64,000 bases of DNA from Polyodon spathula (GCF_017654505.1 NC_054549.1:25628147-25692146), one strand, 5' to 3'; numbered from the stretch's first letter, positions 25,406 through 38,214 are shown. Program-made: numbers and translations. The notes: generated by a model not told the origin, from the letters alone.

Positions 25406-26459
25406 AGTGTGTTACAATACATGCTTTTATAGTGAATATAACCTAGAATACGCTGTTTTTTATATGTATACAAGCCAGCTTGTTATCTCTACCTTCGCTG
25501 AGTTTACAGCAGTATGTATTTGAATAAAATATTGCTCTTCAAGTCTAGATATGTGTTATCCAAATCTCTATTGTAACCTTAGCAATTCCTTGGAGAGCTG
25601 CTGCCTGGCTGTCTACGTGAACATATAGTCTGCTGTCTTATAATGTTACTATTATAAGACTTTTTTGAGAAATCTTGATATTTTTGCATTTTGATTTGAG
25701 AACAGCTACGGATATATTTGCATTGGCAGGAGGATTCTGAAATGACTTCACCGAAAACCTCATTATCTGTTTCAAGCTAAACATAAAAAAAATACATGAA
25801 CAAGCAGCTGTTTCTGACAAAAGCACGGTGTCACTGCACACAATACACGTCAAACAAACCTGTCAAATTTGGGATCAAGTTTTGGCTGGCAGCGGACCCT
25901 ACCCCTACCTGGGCAAAGTAGCTGGTCAGAGACTGGGTGGCAATGTGATACGTAGGCTGATATAACTGTGCTTAGGTAAAGGGATGAATGTTACCGATGA
26001 GATTTTTTTTTATTTCACTGTAATTAGCAAAACAGTTTAAAAAAAAAAAAACAGTATGGTTGGAACAGTAAACAAAGCGAGACGAGTGTTTCAACCATCT
26101 GTGCAAAACTTAGTTCTCCGTGAAAGCAATCACTGAAGTCCAGTGCAGTATTTTACAATGTACTGGACATGGCAGCTGTCAATTTCTTCGTACAAAGAAC
26201 AGGGGAAAATATCATCTTATGATGCTAGCCACGGACCTTTGGCAGAAACATTTCGATCAGAAAGCTGCAAAGCAGCAGGGAAACGTAGCTCAACCTGGAT
26301 ACAGTGCACATCAAGTGACACACGCAACAGAAAACAATGACAGGTAACTAAAGGCAATAAAAATAAAATGTCTGTGTGGATGGGTGGTGGGTAATTCACT
26401 TGACACACGGGAGACATAAAGGTGTATTTGGAAACACTGCACAGGTGTCCGTTTTTATT

Positions 26460-27125
26460 TTCTGTTTGCAACAATTTATTTTAGCCCGCAGAGGGCGCTG
26501 CTGTTCGTTGGCTTGAATACTGCCAATAGTAAACAGGATCACGGGTATACCAATTCAGGTACAGAGTCCAAAATAATAATGAGAACAAAAGGCAAAAGAA
26601 AATGGGAAAATAAAACACAGTAATAAAACTACAAAATAAAGGTGCTGCCCTTAGCAACGTTACCCCGACCTTCGCTAACAGCACGGCCTGGATCTCCGTC
26701 CTACACTGCCATATTCCCTCCACCTATACACACTCAGGGTCTGCCCATGGATTCCCTGGTCCCTACAAGCTTTCTCTTTTGGTTGTTCGTTTATAATTAA
26801 TGATCTGTTTTGTTTTATTTCTTTCATCCGGCCGTGCTCAGCCTGACAGCAGAGCTTCCGCCATCTGGCTGGCTTGTTTTGTCTCTGAGGGTTTAAACCC
26901 GAGGGAACCCCAGAGCGTCATTTTATTAGTGCAGCAACCCCCAAAGCCCGCCCCTCAGCTACTCAGAGAAGGGAAAACCCACACACCCTCTTTCCGACCT
27001 CTCTGTGTCAATGCTGTGACTGACAGATGGATATTGCAGGGCTTGCTGCCCTCTTCCTGCAGCACTACGAATGCGCCCAGAGAGTCAGCGCAGGTCTCCT
27101 CTGTTACAGTCTGATATCTGTGCCC
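26460..27125. other. Unassigned GC-richer island
   Basis: The segment is richer in G+C than its surroundings, contains AGCCCGCAGAGGGCGCTGC and TCCGGCCGTGCTCAGCCTGA, and on the minus strand has several AATAAA motifs. It resembles LTR or retroposon material, but I could not find TG...CA ends with a duplication. The frames 26800-27114 (+) and 26481-26723 (-) have no recognisable domain. Confidence 0.35.
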
Positions 27126-27332
27126 AGTGTCAAAGAGCAGTATGTGGTAAATGCACATGATAAGTTGATAAGCGTTACATCTGTGTGGATTGTGCTAATA
27201 TGGGGCTACTTTGAAGTATGTTTCCCTGAATGAGCATTCCCATACACAATGTGAATTATTTTCTTTTTTTATAAATAATGATTTCGATTTTAGAATTCTG
27301 TAGGTCTACATATAACCAGATTACAGTTGGTT

Positions 27333-27605
27333 ACACAATATTTTCTTTTGAAATGTTTATTTTATTAAAGTTTTCATTTTTTGAAGTCGTGCTATGCAGT
27401 AGGCTAATGTCAACAAAAAAAGCCTTTTATGTTATTTCTGTAAATAATTACTTAGTTTTTACAATTTTGCATGTACATATAGCAGTTTACACCTGTTTAC
27501 AATATATCCTCTTTTGAAATGTTTATTTTATTATAGTTTTTCATTTTTTTTATGTCATGCATTATATGCACTAATTTAGAAAATAAAGCCTTTATGTTTC
27601 TGCTA
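27333..27605. repeat. Local direct duplication, two degenerate copies
   Basis: CTTTTGAAATGTTTATTTTATTA begins both copies (about 27345 and 27510). Each continues with AGTTTT(T)CATTTTTT, a GT.(A/G)TGC segment and GCCTTT(T)ATGTT. Spacing is about 165 bp. Confidence 0.65.
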
Positions 27606-27701
27606 TGCAAATGTTAGATATGATGTTCATAAATAAATCTTTTGAGTTGTGAATGATAGTTTGTGTTTCATTTTCATATCGAAGCTATTTAAAATGTACC
27701 C

Positions 27702-27734
27702 ATCAAAATGACTACCCTTGGCTATTCTAGGTAG
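27702..27734 (-). repeat. Inverted repeat, right arm
   Basis: The reverse complement of this segment matches 25373-25405 at most positions, with similarity fading outward (TTTATGC versus TTATAAGC). Confidence 0.6.
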
Positions 27735-30700
27735 TAGCATAAACCCAGTGGTTATAGTGTTAACCACCTTTAAAATATTACACAATTAATTTCTTGACTT
27801 GCCAGAACAGTAAAGTATTGATAAAAAAAAAATTACTAAACTACAAAGCTCTCTCCTGTTGTGCTCTCCTTGTGCACTTCTGCTTAGTTGAAGTTTGATA
27901 GGTCCCTTAAAAAAAGGATGGTAGCTGTAGTTTGTAAACTGTGCCATAAATCCTTCATATAGTACTTATTTTTAAATCATTTACCCTTGAACACTGATGT
28001 TAAGTATGATAATAAGTGTGAGAGCAAGTTCCCCTGGCGACACTCGTTACGAATATTCATTTGTACTCATTCCTCGGCATGGCCCTAGTCCTTACAAAGA
28101 AAATAATGACCACAGTATTGTGACAGCATAAAAAATCTGTTCATAGTATTAACCGCACTATGGTGTTCAACTTTTTTCTTCATTGTACTTATCCATTTGG
28201 TCAGGCATCTTACACGTTATCTTTGTAATAAACCAAATGTAAGCAGATGAGCAATTGTATTCATTGTTGGTCTTTTAAATTTTAGTTTTTTGTTTAAGAA
28301 TTCAACATAAATTGGAACGGATTATGAAAGTAATAACACACAACAGGGGCTTAAAACACGGTACAATATCCACATGAAAGGGAGTGTAATTCAGCACTAG
28401 GCAAAGCTTATAAAAGCATGCATTTTGTCTTGTAGCTAACAGAAGTCAAATTGTGTATACATGCTTTTCATAAATGTCACAAACTAGTATCTTCCAAATG
28501 TTATTGATTAAAATTTTAATGAAAAACATCACTACTTGATGCTATTACATGTCCCTTGGAAGAGCACACTAGTAATATTCAACAGCTATACTGTTACACG
28601 ATTGCTTCTTTCAGGGCATACTGTATTATTCTCACATTTTAGGTGCCACATGCTGCAGGCAGGCTCTCTTCTGTGTGTTCAGACACTAACTTTTAACAGC
28701 AGATGCTGATTGTACTTTGGGTTATGTAATATAAAGTTAATTGATAGGGACATGTACTGTTAGAAGAGAAAGCCCAGAAAGTGATATTATTGGGAATGGT
28801 ATAACATATTCCTTTCCCCAAATACATGTTTCATGGTTTTAATAATATTTAAAGTATGTGTTATATTTCGTCTAACAAATGACATTGAAATGTAAGAGTA
28901 GGCATCTGTCTGACAGATAGATTCCAGCAGCATAATGTTTAAAAGCTCTGCCACCCACTGATACCAGCCAAACAGCAGGAACAGGCAACAAATGGGCATT
29001 AGAAGATAAGAGAGAAAGCGCTAGGAAGTAATAAGGTACTACCTCAAAGATAACACTATGTAACACAATTTTTGTTCCTGGGTAGTAAGTGTTATTTCCT
29101 AATTGCTTATGCCTCAAAAGTATAGAAAATGGCTATTATTCCCCACAAACTTTGCTTTTGTGACCAGGACAGTGATATTTCAAAATATCACTATTTCCAA
29201 TGGGAAAAAGGGAAAATGTGTGTCTTTTCGTTCACATAAAGTCAGAAAAAAACAACATATGAATCCAAAGTAACATGTATGTATACTAAAGTAATATAAA
29301 AATGATTACAAAAGATTTAGAAGTGAGTAGTTTTTTGAGATTTACGATTATACTGTAATTGTTACAGTGTAATCCAAGGGCCTTTTTTTAGAGTCTTCTA
29401 AGCAAGTTTTTAAAATGAATTTCCTGCTTACCGGCCTCCAATGTAAAGATGCAGGAATTGGGCCAATTCTACTGTACAGAGTTTTGAACTAATGTGAATA
29501 CAATGTCCTGGTACAAGCAAGTGTTCTGTAACTGACAGGTTTGACAGTTGTAAAATTGAACACCTAGAACTTCAAAGCTACAGACTACAGGTGTACAATT
29601 GGGACATGACCTTGTTTTCAAAACACGGCTTATCAGATTAGAAAGCACTAGACCTCAAGAGAAACAAAATCTAAGAAAGGCAAAGGCAGCAGTTGAGTGA
29701 GACCAAAAACATACATTACTGCTAAGAACTAAAAACTCTAGAGCAAGTTGTAAAGTAGAACATTCAATATAAACACAGATTGTAGCGCTATTAAGCCTTG
29801 ACTCTTTTTTTTTTATTTTGACAAGGGTTTACAACACACTTCTAAGTGCTGTGCCAGTGGCTGTCAGTCTATAGTAATTTTGGGAGAGTTATTCAGCTAT
29901 TATGGACGTCACGCAGTCGGGGAATGTTGTGTAAGCTTCGCTTCAAAAAGGGCGTTTGCAACAACTTTGTAAGATTCTGCTTACTTAATCGTGGCCACCT
30001 GATTTACAACATAAGTAATTTAAATGTCCTCCTTGGCATCCTAATTTTCACAGATTAATGGATTTGTTATGATTTGTTAAATTATTCCCTTAGGATTCAC
30101 CAGTAGCACAAAAGGCTGTGTTAATGTGTTATGCTAAAATTTGATCTAGACTAATAATTACATTAGTTTAATAGCTATCTGCTTACTATAGAACAATATG
30201 TTTTGTTACGCTTCCTCGTCTCCCACTGAAATGGACTGAGAGAGGAGAGGAAACCGAGGGCCTGTTTTTCCAAGTTTGTTCAGTAGATATCTGATACAAC
30301 ACATGTGTCTACCACTATCATATCTAGAGTGTTAGATTCTGCAGATGCCCACAACCCACAGAATTTTATGAACAATCATTTATTGATTGCACATAGGAGA
30401 TGAAGAATGACCAGGGCTCATCCTTCGTCCTGAAAGGATGCTACGTTACGATTTGCTATTATGTTAAATTAACCATATTTCACTATACTGTAAAAAAAAA
30501 AGTATAGGATTCTTAAAGTCAGAGCAATCAGAACCATGTTCACTGAGCACATTAAGAAAATTGTTTTTTTTTTAAATAAGTTAAAACTTCTCTTTAATAT
30601 AGTTGCAATATATAGTGATGCAACAAGTGGTTGGGCAAGAGTCTTGCCTCTTCTTTTGTGCTGATACAGCCTACTGCTCCCCTGGCTTTTGAAGGCGTAC

Positions 30701-31299
30701 CCAGCATACAGTATAACACCAGAGCAGGATTCCTTCAACATCACCGAGCCGCATGCAAGTAAAGACAGGAACTGCCCTCAACCACTACTGAGAGAAGGTC
30801 AACAGAGGAATGAGGCTGTACAAGCCATCCAAGATGCAATCATGCGTCAATTTCAAACACTGTTCCAATAAAAATAACTAACCAGATTTATGTAAATGTT
30901 GACCTCCTGTCACTTCACCGGATAACAGAGGACAATTAAAAAACACAGCACTGTCACCTGATACTGTTGTAGATCTTGTGTAGAAAGGTCTGCGTGATTA
31001 AAGGCAGAATCATTTGTGCTGTGTCATGAAAATAAATTTTACTTTAAAATTTAATGAACAAACCAAGAGTTACAAGAAGTATTACAAATAACAAAGCAAA
31101 ACTGCTCTTTCAATGGCAATGTTCAATTCAACATTTATAAAAAAAAAATTTGTTTGTTTTTTTAATGCATTTTTGTTTTAACTTTTTTTAAAAGTTACTG
31201 TATATGGAACTATTTTTTCTTAGCTCTGTTTTAGGCTGAAGGATATCTAATAAAAATGATACTTGTTAATTAAAAAAACATTTTTTTCAATTGAGTTAG
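27735..31299. other. Anonymous AT-rich sequence
   Basis: No gene is recognised. A plus frame at 30689-30871 (ending NEAVQAIQDAIMRQFQTLF) looks more protein-like than chance but matches no family I recall. Confidence 0.5.
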
Positions 31300-31440
31300 T
31301 GTTATAAGCGCAACAAGGCCCTTCAGCGTGTTATATACTCTAATATCACCACAGCCTGGGTGGTTGAAGCACTGCACCACACCCACGGCGTGGTGATATT
31401 AGAGTATATCACACGCCCTGTTGTGCCTTATTGCTTAACT
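31300..31440. repeat. Foldback (snap-back) element
   Basis: The left arm (31300-31353) and right arm (31388-31440) are inverted copies centred on ATACTCTAATATCACCAC, with weaker matching over GCAACAAGGC/GGCACAACAGGGC. The 35-bp loop includes CTGGGTGGTTGAAGCAC. The structure would form a long stem-loop. Similarity to 51040-51090 suggests a dispersed family. Confidence 0.7.
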
Positions 31441-31707
31441 AAAACAGGGGTTTTAAATAAAGTAATTCTGGGTGTGCAGGAATCAGAGATATTACCACAT
31501 CCACATCTGGTTTTGACCTGCCCATTTACAAACGCTACACAACTGTCGTTGTATAAAACAACACCTTTGTGGACTAGAAAATCTAAAAAACAATGTACTG
31601 TTTTAAATGGCCTATGTATACATATTTTTGTTATGATGAATTTTATTTTATAATACACATGGTTCACATGAATGGCTAGTTCGATTATGTCGAGGGACTT
31701 CTATACA

Positions 31708-31756
<49 letters not shown>

Positions 31757-32789
31757 TATATTATATATATATATATATATTACGCAACGTCCGTTAGCGT
31801 GTAGATCGCAGCTTCGTCCTAAGCAGGATTAAAGGTTTGTATCATTGTGCTGTGGTGCCATTGATGTGTAGACTTCTTTTCCTGACCACCTGCCAAGCCT
31901 GAATGTCAGCTTCAGTGGAAATCATACTCTGTAAAATGCCAATTCAAATCTTTGCTGTTATGACATTGTCACACAGATCAAGGCAGCTGCTATTTTATAA
32001 AGCTTCAGCATTCTACGATCACATCAAGCAACTTCCTTTTCCATAAAATGAATCTCCTAAATAAATAAAAATATTTATAAACTACAATGCATTGTCACTT
32101 CAGCAGTTTATTAACTTCTTGACATATTCAGATAAAAGTAAACTTATCCTATCTCTTTATATTTTGCTTGGGCAGATAATTATGACAGATTTGCCAGCTG
32201 TCCCCAGCTGAGCATTTCATAATATAAACCTCTATGAACATACTGTATACACCTTTATGGGCATGCAAAAACTGTTAGAAATGCAGTCATTTATTTTTAA
32301 TGGAAAATGTGTAGCTCTCCAACAGTGCAAAATCCAGAAATCAGTCAGTAGTCCTAAGCATATTCAGGGACACTGCTGACGTTCACATCAAGGTTCATGT
32401 TCATTAAAAATCCCACTGCTGCTTCTCATGCAGTTTTGTTTTTTCATGGCAAAGACACCAGTTGACGAAATGCACAAGAAAGATGTTGATGTTTTCCCTC
32501 TCACCCAAACTTCACACATCCTTTGAGTATGTCCTTAATTAATCTAATTACCGGTAATACATAGCATAGGCTGCATTCAGGGATCTACGAGTATAACTGT
32601 TTTTATTGTTGTTTTATTATTTTTCTTAAAGTTTCAAGTTTCAGGATACTCTACTATTTTTTTTTTTACTGTATGTGTTAACTGAATTCTTTACACTGTA
32701 ACCAACAAAAGAATTCTATAATTCTATAAGAATTCTTACCCATTTTGCACCTTTATTAGCTACATAGGTCTTAAGAAACACATGTCATA
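31441..32789. other. Anonymous AT-rich sequence with a (TA)n tract
   Basis: A long (TA)n tract with interruptions lies at about 31706-31782. Nothing else is recognised. Confidence 0.55.
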
Positions 32790-33025
32790 GGTAACATGTA
32801 TTTTCATTTTTCAAACAGACATCTGGTTCTACAATAGGTTAAAGAAAGTTCCCGGTTTGCTTGCCTTGCCTTCCAGGAAGTTGTTACTGTTTACTGCCTT
32901 GATCATGTCACCCAAGCAGTGACTTTAGCTGACACACAGGAAAGAAGCTAGTGAATGGCTTGCAAACAGATTTTTTTTATAACCTAGTATAGTACCAGAT
33001 ACCATGTTTTAGAATGAAAATATTT
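32790..33025. repeat. Unclassified interspersed repeat, copy 1
   Basis: It aligns with 61128-61455. Shared blocks are AACAGACATCTGGT, TTTGCTTGCCTTGCCTTCC, AGGAAGT.TGTTACTG and AACCTAG..TAGTACCAGATA. The region between the last two is about 100 bp shorter here. No coding frame is shared by the two copies. Confidence 0.75.
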
Positions 33026-34305
33026 GCTAAAACATGTGTGTTTTAAAACTGCAGATTTGAGACATGCATAGAATGGGTCTGCATCGTAGAGATCATTTAT
33101 GAAACTATTTTGTAAACTACAGTTACCTTAATATACTGTAGTATGCACAGATTTCTTTCTTTTATTTTCGCTGTTAAAGGTTTCTGTTTGGAATTTTCTC
33201 ACACATATGCCACAGTGATAACAGCTGAGGTGATTACCCAATTACAGGAAAAAAAATACTGGGGATATTTAAAACCTGCCAGTATTAAAAAGCCAATTGA
33301 AAGACTGTGCTGTGTGGTACCACTCTGTCTTTCCTGAGTTTTAATAAAAAAAGGTATCAATTGTACTTTTCTGCCTATCGCTAGTACGTTAGTAAAACTG
33401 TACCAGCTGACCAGGGGTGAACGGTGGGGAATTACAGTGCTATCCTGTTATGACACGACACATTATCGTGCATAATCTGTTGTAACACGGTAAGGTTGTG
33501 GCTTCCATTTCCCCCATCATGCAAATTGACTCACAAACGTTGGGTTTTATTGTTGTTAAACCCATTTAAGTAGAAACAGGGACACAGCATACTTACAAAG
33601 CTCCTGTGCTTGATCTGTATTTTTTTTTCTAAAAGTTAAAACAATCTGTCTGTTAATGTTACAAAACAAGTATGAAACAATACAAGTTGGTATAAATGTC
33701 CTTGGATTCTGTGTTATTTATTTACAGTTTACAGCATTTATTATAAAGAAATATACAATTTAAATACTAGTGGTATAAACTTTAAACTGGTGAAATAGCA
33801 GTTTCTAGTATACTTATATATTATACTGTTACACGACTCTTCTAGGTGGATTTGAGTACCTACAAATTGTGTGTGTCTCTTTCCTTCATTTTCCACGGTA
33901 CGCTACAAATAGGCAAGGTTCCCAGTGGTGTAGATGGACATTGTATTGTAAGCCCTTGTCTTTCAGAGGTGCTACATACTATTAGTTCATTGAATTTCAC
34001 CTACTCAAGTAAAAATAAGTGAAGTAGTAAAATGTCTATATCTCTTAGGAAGGCGATGTCAGCTCATTTAGTCCAGGTCTTTGTTCCAATCACACCATAA
34101 TTATAAAATGCAACCAATTATACACTTGACCAGGTTCTAAAACACCTTGAACAATGAATTGTACTATTAAAGCTGTAATGGAACAGCACTCCAGGATCGT
34201 GGGTATTACCTCTCTGGTAGGATTTTCTTAATGGGAATGTGATAATACCCATTAGCACAGGGGGGCCAACCCTGTTCCTGGAGAGCTGTATATATCTTAA
34301 ATGTG

Positions 34306-34306
<1 letters not shown>
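33026..34306. other. Anonymous sequence
   Basis: No gene is recognised. CAGGGGGGCCAACCCTGTTC at about 34258-34277 resembles one end of a non-autonomous hAT element; no opposite end is seen because a microsatellite follows. Confidence 0.5.

Positions 34307-34366
<60 letters not shown>
34307..34366. repeat. (ATA)n microsatellite
   Basis: About 20 units. It is the source of poly-Asn, poly-Tyr and poly-Leu frames on both strands. Confidence 0.95.
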
Positions 34367-35339
34367 GACACTCCATCTTATTACATTGCAACAGCTGCCA
34401 CAAGTTGTCTTCAAAGTTTGTAAAGTTGAAGTTCAAGCTGTCATTGGTCATAATCACCACACCAAAAAACAACACACTGTGGGTGAGGTTTTTCTGCAGT
34501 TCCAGCAAATAAGAAGATACCATTTCCAAAGCTCACTATCTGTTATATTCTGATTTACATGTAATAGTCATTTACATGTAATAATAAATAAATAAGTGAC
34601 ATTTTAAATTTTACAATATCTTGCTGTAGTTTCATAAGAAAAAAAGAATCCTATGGTTGGTTATTCAGTTACTGCAAGTGATTTGTTTCCACGTTGGTAT
34701 TTATTATACATGCTACCTGCATCAACATGAGTATGCCCGATCACTTTCATTTCAGGTTAGCACAAACACATTTCCATTTTTTAATATGTCTAATCAGATT
34801 AGCCTCTCAAACCCTTTGTTTACAGTTCTGAAGCATTTAGTAAGTTAATCCTACACCTGTAATGAAAGGCACAGAACCGGCCTTGTATACCCGTTTACAT
34901 CATCTACATCTTTTGAGACTGGAACCCTGAATACATTTAATGGATACAGCAGTACAAATGAGAACAGAATGCTGTTTATGGAAAAGAGATCCAATGTACT
35001 CATTTACTTTAATGTAACTATTTATAAGGTCTCTAATTATATTGAACAACGTTGCATAATTTTTACGTTTTATTGCACATATAGTATTTCCTAATTTTTG
35101 AACAGTGCAGTAAACCAGCATGTAGCCTTATTCCATTAAATCTCGTTATATAAAAAAAAAAAAGGTTACCTTGAGAGTAATCAGCCCATAAGTGGCTTAG
35201 CATGGTGCCTTTAGAAGCCTGTAGTGATGTGATTGCTTCACAGTAAATGTCTTGCCTTAATGTTTAAAGTGCTCAAATAGAAGTTCCACAGAGTACTTTT
35301 TTTGCAGATAATGCAGTTTAACTTTAAAAGAACCTCCCC
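34367..35339. other. Anonymous sequence
   Basis: No gene or repeat is recognised apart from an A-run at about 35151-35163. Confidence 0.5.
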
Positions 35340-35502
35340 AAGCACTTTATAAAGAGAACAGCATGGTTATACCTGCCCGGTTATTATCGATTCAGCACTT
35401 TGTAAAGAGAGCAGTATTGTTATTAACTGCCTGGTTATTACAGATTCAGCACTTTGTAAAGAGAACAGTATGGTTATTACCTGCCCGGTTATTACAGATT
35501 CA
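35340..35502. repeat. Three-copy tandem repeat, unit about 54 bp
   Basis: Copies start at about 35340, 35393 and 35447 and share AGCACTTT(A/G)TAAAGAGA, CAG.AT.GTTAT and CTGCC(C/T)GGTTATTA. The third copy ends next to the Tc1 insertion. Confidence 0.85.
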
Positions 35503-35540
35503 GTAATTCTGCATTCGAAAACAGATAAACCATGGTAATA

Positions 35541-37025
35541 CACTGAACAAAAATATAAACACAACATACAGCAATTTCAAAGATTTTACCGAGTTACAGT
35601 TCATATGAGGAAATCAGTCAATTGAAATAAATTCATTAGGCCCCAATCTATGGATTTCACATGACTAGGGATATAGATATGCATCTGGTAGTCACAGATA
35701 CCTTAAAAAAAAAGGTAGGGGCGTAGATCAGAAAGCCAGTCAGTATCTGGTGTGACCACCATTTGCCTCATGCAGCGCGACACATCTCCTTCACATAGAG
35801 TTGATCAGGCTGTTGATTGTGGCCTGTGGAATGTTGCCCCACTTCAATGGCTGTGCAAAGTTGCTGGGTATTGGCGGGAACTGGAACACGCTGTCGTACA
35901 CGTCGTTCCAGAGCATCCCAAACATGCTCAATGGGTGACATGTCTGGTGAGTATGCAAGCCATGGAAGATATGGGACATTTTCAGCTTCCAGGAATTGTG
36001 TACAGATCCTTGCGACATGGGGCTGTGCACTTTCTTGCTGAAACATGAGGTGATGGCGGTGGATGAATGGCACGACAATGGGCCTCAGGATCTCATCATG
36101 GTATCCCTTTGCATTCAAATTGCCATCAATAAAATGCAATTGTGTTCGTTGTCCATAGCTTATGTCTGCCCATACCATAACTCCACCGCCACCATGGGGC
36201 ACTCAATTCACAACGTTGACATTAGGAAACCGCTCGCCCTCACGACGCCATACATGCTGTGTGCCATCTGCCCGGTACAGTTGAAACCGGGATTCATCCG
36301 TGAAGAACACACTTCTCCAGCATGCCAGTGGCCATCGAAGGTGAGCATTTGCCCACTGAAGTTGGTTACGATGCTGAACTGCAGTCAGGTCAAGACCCTG
36401 GTGAGGACGACAAGCACGCAGGTGAGCTTCCCTGAGACATTTTTTGACAGTTTATGCAGAAATCCTTCGGTTGTGCAAACCCACAGTTTCATAAGCTGTC
36501 CGGATGGCTGGTCTCAGACGATCCCGCAGGTGAAGAAGCCGGATGTGGAGGTCCTGGGCTGGCTTGGTTACATGTGGTCTGCGGTTGTGAGGCCGGTTGG
36601 ATGTACTGCCAAATTCTCTAAAACGATGTTGGAGTCAGCTTGTGGTAGGGAAATGAACATTCAATTCTCTGGCAACAGCTGTAGTGGACATTCCTGCAGT
36701 CAGCATACCAATTGCATGTTCCCTCAAAACTTGAGACATCTGTAGCACTGTGTCATGTGACAAAACTGCACATTTTAGAGTGGCCTTTTATTGTCCCCAG
36801 CACAAGGTGCACCTGTGTAATGATCATGCTGTTTAATCAGCTTCTTGATATGCCACACCTGTCAGGTGAATGGATTATCTTGGCAAAGGAGAAACATCAG
36901 TGTGTGCACAAAATCTGAGAGAAATAAGCTTTTTGTGCATATGGAAAATTTCTGGGATCTTTAATTTCAGCTCATGAAACATGGGACCAACACTTTACAT
37001 GTTGTGTTTATATTTTTGTTCAGTG
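35541..37025 (-). mobile_element. Tc1/mariner-type DNA transposon, nearly full length
   Basis: The 1485-bp element has 27-bp perfect terminal inverted repeats beginning CACTGAACAAAAATATAAAC and is flanked by TA on both sides (35539-35540 and 37026-37027), the Tc1 target duplication. Its single gene is on the minus strand at 35768-36739. Element length and the short TIRs fit Tc1 elements of fish. A perfect TIR pair and an unbroken frame length suggest a fairly recent, though now inactive, insertion. Confidence 0.95.
35768..36739 (-). pseudogene. Tc1-type transposase with three in-frame stops
   Basis: A start codon at 36737-36739 opens a frame of 323 codons plus stop that shows no frameshift. 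It encodes an N-terminal helix-turn-helix DNA-binding region and a DD34E catalytic domain. The first catalytic Asp is in FTDESRF. The second lies in the motif usually written QQDN, but here reads FQQESAQPHVA, so Asp is replaced by Glu. The third motif, AYSPDMSPIEHVWD, is intact. In-frame stops occur at 36635-36637 (TGA), 36452-36454 (TAA) and 36203-36205 (TGA), so the gene cannot yield the enzyme. The long plus-strand frame over 35996-36745 is only its antisense. Confidence 0.93.
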
Positions 37026-37027
37026 TA

Positions 37028-37806
37028 TATTTATGATATGATATGTTGAATGAAAGTTACTATTATTAATGACAGCAGTGTCACAAATCCAAAGTTTGCT
37101 ACTGCAGATGATAATAACTTAAAGACTGTGCAATATTAAGCTTCCTGTATGAAACATTTACATCCAAAGTGTTACCTTGAACAGAAGCAAAGTCTTTATG
37201 GTTTGGGAATTGTAAATATATGCATTTGTATTCATTTTGTAGTTGCTTGGCAAAAAAAAGTGTTATGAAAAAGCAAACAAATGAGGTAATAAAGGCACCA
37301 TACAATTTGTCATATAGTGTCAAAGCATTGCCGTTTTGGTTTTGGTTATACTTTATAAGCACATTGCATTTGGTAAGAATTCTCAGTTGAAATCTTTACC
37401 ATAAAACCAGAATAAGTTTTATAGGTAAATGAACATAAGATGCACATACATTACATAAAAGTCTACTTCAACAAATACTTTCTACAACTTGCAGAAATTC
37501 AATTCAAACCCCTCCATAACTTGAAGAGAAGTCTGTAAGTTCAATTTCTGTCAACTTCAACTTTTCAAAGCTTATCTTATGCCGGCTTTTAAACCTTTCA
37601 AGTATAAAATGAATGGTAATCTTTATTAAGCAATTTCTGTCTGAAGATCTCACAGGTTGCTTATGAGATACATTGTTTCAGACGTGACTACCAGAGCGAT
37701 ATTTGCAGTCACTGGCCAAAGCAAAAAGGAGATGACCAAGGTTAAAAAAAAAACAAAACACTCTCTGTGTTATCAAGCACAAATACATGGTATCTGTGTG
37801 GAGCCC
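37028..37806. other. Anonymous AT-rich sequence
   Basis: Nothing is recognised. Confidence 0.55.
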
Positions 37807-38153
37807 TGTGGCAAAGTGCCTGCCCCTGTGTGTATTTAGTGTTATCTGTTGTGTGTTAATGTTGGTGTATAGTCATTGGTACACAGGATATAAACAGGTC
37901 TGTGTAACACGGGTGTTTAAAATGTATATTTGTATTTAGGCATGAGGATTGCACAGCACTTCCCGTGCAAGTAAAATGTAATATTATGTGAGCACGGGGA
38001 ATTGCACTTTATTAATTCACTTACAGTTGTACCGCGACTCCAATTGAATGACTGATAAGCAATCGAGTCATGGTACAGCTGCATAAAAGCTACATGTTTT
38101 CACACACTCTGGGTTGTGTGTTCTGTGAGTGGAGAACGGGATTGGAGATGGAG

Positions 38154-38214
<61 letters not shown>

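Noticed and set aside
26460..27125. Solo LTR call for the GC-rich island
   Set aside because: I tried the visible TG and CA positions and found no matching 4-6 bp flanks, so it is listed only as unassigned.
34118..34529. Open frames with poly-Asn, poly-Tyr or poly-Leu
   Set aside because: They are translations of the (ATA)n microsatellite at 34307. The same holds for 11053, 38152, 10069 and 56127.
35996..36745. Longest open frame in the window (249 codons, plus strand)
   Set aside because: It is antisense to the Tc1 transposase, whose conserved motifs are on the minus strand. Its residues match no family.
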